Shown one piece after another: positions 60,887 through 64,000 of a DNA stretch of 64,000 nucleotides. The stretch comes from Lachnospiraceae bacterium (GTDB taxonomy: Bacteria; Bacillota; Clostridia; Lachnospirales; Lachnospiraceae): assembly GCA_017556805.1 (NCBI GenBank), contig JAFYMC010000013.1, positions 58,551 to 122,550 on the forward strand. The letters are read 5' to 3'. The position numbers and the translations under genes are program-made. Below the pieces are notes generated by a model. It made no database searches and had not been told where the DNA came from. It was given only the letters and a program-made list of their open reading frames with translations. The first letter of the stretch is position 1. Every line of letters begins with the position of its first letter.

Positions 60887-62461
60887 TTACACTCTCACGC
60901 CCCACACGCAAAGCGGTGTCTGCTCCGTCGGTACCGTCAGCTTCTTATCTTCAATCAGCTTCTCCAGAAGGAACGCCGCCACATCCAAACGGTGATGAAT
61001 CTTTGCCACGTCGCCGCACTGGCCTTTTACCGCTGTCGGTGCATGCTCCGTTAACATCTTCTCTGCCTGTTCGGAAATCCGAAGCATGCAGTCACATACA
61101 AGCTCTGTGATCGGTGCAACCAATTCCTGCGCCTTCCGATACACTTCTGCCGTGAATACCGGGAAGTTGGCGGAAAGCACGCCATCCGTGCAAGACACAA
61201 AGCCCTTCTCGATTAACTCAAGCAAAACCACACTGTCTCTGTCGGCTTCCCCGTTTAATACTGCCGTACACATTGCCTCTGCTCGTTCCGCAAAGTTGTT
61301 ATGGGAATACCGCTGGCAATGTTCAATCACGCTGTAGTTTTCCGCAGAAAACCACGCCGTACCTAACTGATTCCACGTCTCCTCGGTAACACCATGAAAA
61401 TGACCGTTCACATAGTCGTTATCGTATCCGAAAATCCAGCCGTTTCCGCCCAAAGCCAGTTTCGGCATCTTCCCCAGCGGTGACTTCTCGACCGCCTGAT
61501 TCAACGCATTCACCATGGCGATATTTAACATTGCAAACAATAAACGATTGTCATCAAACGCATTTCCTGCAAAGTCCAACGCACGGAACTCCGGCAATAA
61601 CGCAACTGCCTTCTCATACACCTGTGCCGCAACACCGGCATAGACCGCTGCGGTATTTTTCACAAACTCCTTCTCATAAGCATCCGTAATAATCACCAGA
61701 TTGGTCTGATACTTGTTGCCCACCTTCACAAGCACCTCTGCCGCTTCTAAGGCATCCAACTCCTCCTCTAAGTACGGCGCAGACACGCCAAGCTCCATGG
61801 ATAATTCCTCCACACTCAGTGGCGTATAATATGCCGCCAGCATAATCGCTCCCGGAAGCTTTCTGCGGAATAAGTCCATATAGTGGCAACGATCGCCCCA
61901 AAAGTCAAGTCTGAATGTTCCCGGATTGTAGCTCTTTTCACCTAATTTTCTCATCATACCGATACCCTCTTTCAATAATTTTCGTGTTTTGAACAAATGA
62001 TACTTTACCATTTCCAAACTGATATTTTGCTCTGTGGCAATCTCGGAGCAACTTTTGTTGTCCACATAGTAGGCAACGCACACTTCTCTGTGAGTTTTGG
62101 ACAATAAGGACAACTCCCGGCGCAACAGATAAATCTGCTCATCCTGCTCCTCTGCTTCCAGATACTCCGCCTCCGGTGCAGGAATGTGATTTCCCATATA
62201 CTCCTCATCGGAATGAGTTTCGGTTCTGCCCCGCAGTTCTTCCCGCTTGATAAATTTGCGGAAGGTATTGTCTGCAATTCTCCAGGCAAATCCCCAAAAC
62301 GCTTCTTCCTTCTCCAGATTCTGTACCGAAACCAGTATCTCACACACAATCTCAGAAGCCAGATCCTCAACCTTATCCTTATCATAAAGTCTGGCGAAGG
62401 CAAATCCGTATATTGCGGTCAAGTTTTCCGATATCAGTTCGGATGCGAGTTCTTGTGTCAT
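60887..62461 (-). CDS. Sigma-70/ECF-like factor with long C-terminal extension
   Basis: 524 residues. Residues 1-85: sigma region 2 (AFARLYDKDKVEDLASEIVCEILV, AFWGFAWRIADNTFRKFIKRE). Residues about 115-185: region 4 (LSLLSKTHREVCVAYYVDNKSCSEIATEQNISLEMVKYHLFKTRKLL). Residues 190-524 are unrecognised: a winged-helix-like part (about 215-260, YYTPLSVEELSMELGVSAPYLEEELDALEAAEVLVK) and a largely helical rest. Start ATG 62461 after AAAGGAG; the in-frame extension to 62515 precedes that site. No anti-sigma gene overlaps it, so the extension may itself sense a signal. Confidence 0.85.
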   Translation of the reverse strand: MTQELASELISENLTAIYGFAFARLYDKDKVEDLASEIVCEILVSVQNLEKEEAFWGFAWRIADNTFRKFIKREELRGRTETHSDEEYMGNHIPAPEAEYLEAEEQDEQIYLLRRELSLLSKTHREVCVAYYVDNKSCSEIATEQNISLEMVKYHLFKTRKLLKEGIGMMRKLGEKSYNPGTFRLDFWGDRCHYMDLFRRKLPGAIMLAAYYTPLSVEELSMELGVSAPYLEEELDALEAAEVLVKVGNKYQTNLVIITDAYEKEFVKNTAAVYAGVAAQVYEKAVALLPEFRALDFAGNAFDDNRLLFAMLNIAMVNALNQAVEKSPLGKMPKLALGGNGWIFGYDNDYVNGHFHGVTEETWNQLGTAWFSAENYSVIEHCQRYSHNNFAERAEAMCTAVLNGEADRDSVVLLELIEKGFVSCTDGVLSANFPVFTAEVYRKAQELVAPITELVCDCMLRISEQAEKMLTEHAPTAVKGQCGDVAKIHHRLDVAAFLLEKLIEDKKLTVPTEQTPLCVWGVRV

Positions 62462-62658
62462 TTTTGTTCTCCTTTTTCGAAAGCTTTCATACATATAGTA
62501 TCGAGGGCTTGTCATCGGTTAACGTTTTTTTGAAAATTTTTGAAAAAGTTTTTTGTCTCACTGTTTTTCGACAAATCTGCGGTCGATTTGTCATAAAAAT
62601 CATAGAACAAGTCGTAATATATTTCAACAAATAATTTTGTGGAACACTATGCCGATTA

Positions 62659-62687
62659 TTGACAGAAAGCCTAAAAACAACTATAAT
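62659..62687 (+). promoter_or_regulatory. Consensus promoter of the fucose/arabinose isomerase family gene
   Basis: TTGACA, 17-base spacer, TATAAT, a perfect sigma-A consensus, about 60 bases before ATG 62747. Confidence 0.92.
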
Positions 62688-62746
62688 AGAGGGTAGCGTA
62701 ACTGTATCGTTACAAAACAAATTTTTTATCAGAAAGGAAGACAAAA

Positions 62747-64000
62747 ATGAACAATATGCCAAAGGTTAAAATCGGTATTGTTGCTGTTAGCCGTGACTGC
62801 TTCCCGGAAAGCCTGTCCGTTAACAGAAGAAAGGCAGTCGTTGCTGCTTATGCTGCAAAGTACGGTATGGATGACATTTATGAGTGTCCGGTATGTATCG
62901 TAGAGAGCGAAATTCAGATGTTAGAAGCTGTTGAGGATTTAAAGAAGAACGGATGTAACGCACTTTGCGTATATCTCGGAAACTTCGGTCCGGAAATCGC
63001 TGAGACCTTGCTTGTAAAGCACTTCGACGGTCCGGCTATGATTTGTGCTGCAGCTGAGGAGTCCCAGGGCGATCTTATGGACGGCCGTGGCGATGCTTAC
63101 TGTGGTGTACTTAACGCAAGCTACAACTTAAAGCTTCGTAACTTAAAGGCATACATTCCGGAGTACCCGGTTGGTACCGCTGAAGAGTGTGCTGATATGA
63201 TTAAGGAATTCGTTCCGATTGCAAAGGCTATCGTTGGTCTTCGCAACTTAAAGATTATCTCCTTCGGTCCGAGACCGCTCAACTTCCTTGCTTGTAACGC
63301 TCCGATTAAGCAGCTTTACAACCTTGGTGTTGAAATCGAGGAGAACTCCGAGCTCGACCTGTTCGAAGCATTCAACAAGCACGAGGGTGACGAGAGAATC
63401 CCGGCTATCGTTGCTGAGATGGAAGCAGAGCTTGGCGCAGGCAACAAGAGACCGGAAGTTCTTGCAAAGCTTGCTCAGTATGAGCTTACCTTACTTGACT
63501 GGGTTGAGGCACACAAGGGTAGCCGTGAGTTCGTTGCTATCGCTGGTAAGTGCTGGCCGGCATTCCAGACTCAGTTCAAGTTCGTTCCGTGTTATGTTAA
63601 CAGCCGTTTGACCGCTAAGGGTATTCCGGTATCTTGTGAAGTAGATATCTACGGTGCTCTTTCCGAGTTCATCGGTACTGTTGTATCCGAGGATGTTGTT
63701 ACCTTACTTGATATCAACAACTCCGTTCCGGCTGACATGTACAAGGAAGCAATCGAGGGCAAGTTCCCGTACACCCACAAGGATACCTTCATGGGCTTCC
63801 ATTGTGGTAACACCGCTTCCAGTAAGCTTGCATTCTGCGAGATGAAGTATCAGAAGATCATGGCTAGAAACCTTCCGATCGAGTGCACCAACGGTACCCT
63901 CGAGGGAGATATCGCTCCGGGCAAGATTACGTTCTTCCGTCTTCAGTCTACTGCTGATGCACAGATTCGTGCATACATTGCAGAGGGTGAAGTTCTTGAC
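62747..64000 (+). CDS. L-fucose/L-arabinose isomerase family protein (3' end outside window)
   Basis: 418 codons present, in frame to the window end. Seen: KIGIVAVSRDCFPESLSVNRRKAVVAAY, ALCVYLGNFGPEIAETLLVKHFDGP, an ISFGPRPLNFLACNAPI segment, catalytic-type Glu in NSELDLFEAF and CEVDIYGAL, and FHCGNTASSKL near the end. The domain pattern is that of the FucI/AraA-like superfamily; ketol-isomerisation of fucose, arabinose or a related aldose is likely but not fixed. AGAAAGGAAG precedes ATG 62747. Codons favour GCT, GTT, GGT and AAG as in the second nifJ, and the promoter is consensus, so it should be strongly expressed. Confidence 0.85.
   Translation, partial: MNNMPKVKIGIVAVSRDCFPESLSVNRRKAVVAAYAAKYGMDDIYECPVCIVESEIQMLEAVEDLKKNGCNALCVYLGNFGPEIAETLLVKHFDGPAMICAAAEESQGDLMDGRGDAYCGVLNASYNLKLRNLKAYIPEYPVGTAEECADMIKEFVPIAKAIVGLRNLKIISFGPRPLNFLACNAPIKQLYNLGVEIEENSELDLFEAFNKHEGDERIPAIVAEMEAELGAGNKRPEVLAKLAQYELTLLDWVEAHKGSREFVAIAGKCWPAFQTQFKFVPCYVNSRLTAKGIPVSCEVDIYGALSEFIGTVVSEDVVTLLDINNSVPADMYKEAIEGKFPYTHKDTFMGFHCGNTASSKLAFCEMKYQKIMARNLPIECTNGTLEGDIAPGKITFFRLQSTADAQIRAYIAEGEVLD

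Overview
The window reads as chromosome of an anaerobic, fermentative, Gram-positive Clostridium relative, most likely Lachnospiraceae. Reasons: two NifJ-type pyruvate:ferredoxin oxidoreductases, a leucine-type T-box leader, the cdaA-cdaR pair, aspartate-ammonia ligase AsnA, strong AGGAGG ribosome sites, and several TTGACA/TATAAT promoters with 17-bp spacers. G+C content looks moderate and proline is mostly CCG. The genus cannot be fixed from sequence alone. I see no phage, plasmid, rRNA or CRISPR.

Layout. 1-1129: end of an exopolysaccharide initiating sugar transferase. 1300-2730: HtrA protease. 8041-2826 (minus): envelope block of two unknown membrane proteins, CdaA and CdaR (c-di-AMP synthesis and control) and a TagGH-type polysaccharide exporter. 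15152-8245 (minus): chemoreceptor, GH2 beta-mannosidase, AGE-family isomerase and GH1 glycosidase, a probable beta-mannoside utilisation operon. 16705-15323: second sugar transferase. 19865-17545: ECF sigma factor and an RsgI-like anti-sigma protein with three PepSY domains.

19968-28016 (plus) is the most striking region. A strong promoter drives a leucine-type T-box. It is followed by an odd repeat-rich leader and three tightly spaced genes: a LeuA-like protein without catalytic residues but with an intact LeuA regulatory domain, a TIM-barrel/acyl-CoA-synthetase fusion, and a NifJ-family 2-oxoacid:ferredoxin oxidoreductase. I infer a leucine-starvation route that activates a branched acid to its CoA ester and reductively carboxylates it to the 2-oxo acid.

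29266-28125: ECF sigma and anti-sigma pair. 33570-29391: amino-sugar cluster headed by an XRE-GlmM fusion, then a left-handed beta-helix acyltransferase, NagB and a PfkB kinase. 34714-33944: XRE regulator. 36979-34952: GH10 xylanase lipoprotein. 39853-37785: GreA and LysS. 40795-39923: EamA transporter. 41176-44706: second, probably housekeeping, NifJ. 44841-45128: a MITE-like inverted-repeat element. 47419-45135: YccF, soluble chemotaxis transducer, AsnA. 51114-47633: GntR/ABC operon with a visible operator. 56844-51262: self-contained PTS cassette (LicT-type antiterminator, EIICBA, HPr, pyrophosphatase, EI) behind an RNA antiterminator. 58748-57066: C39-like peptidase and a PNPOx-like protein. 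58950-58879: tRNA-Gln. 59265-60743: unknown coiled-coil protein. 62461-60887: sigma factor with a long C-terminal extension. 62747-64000: fucose/arabinose isomerase family protein, cut by the window end.
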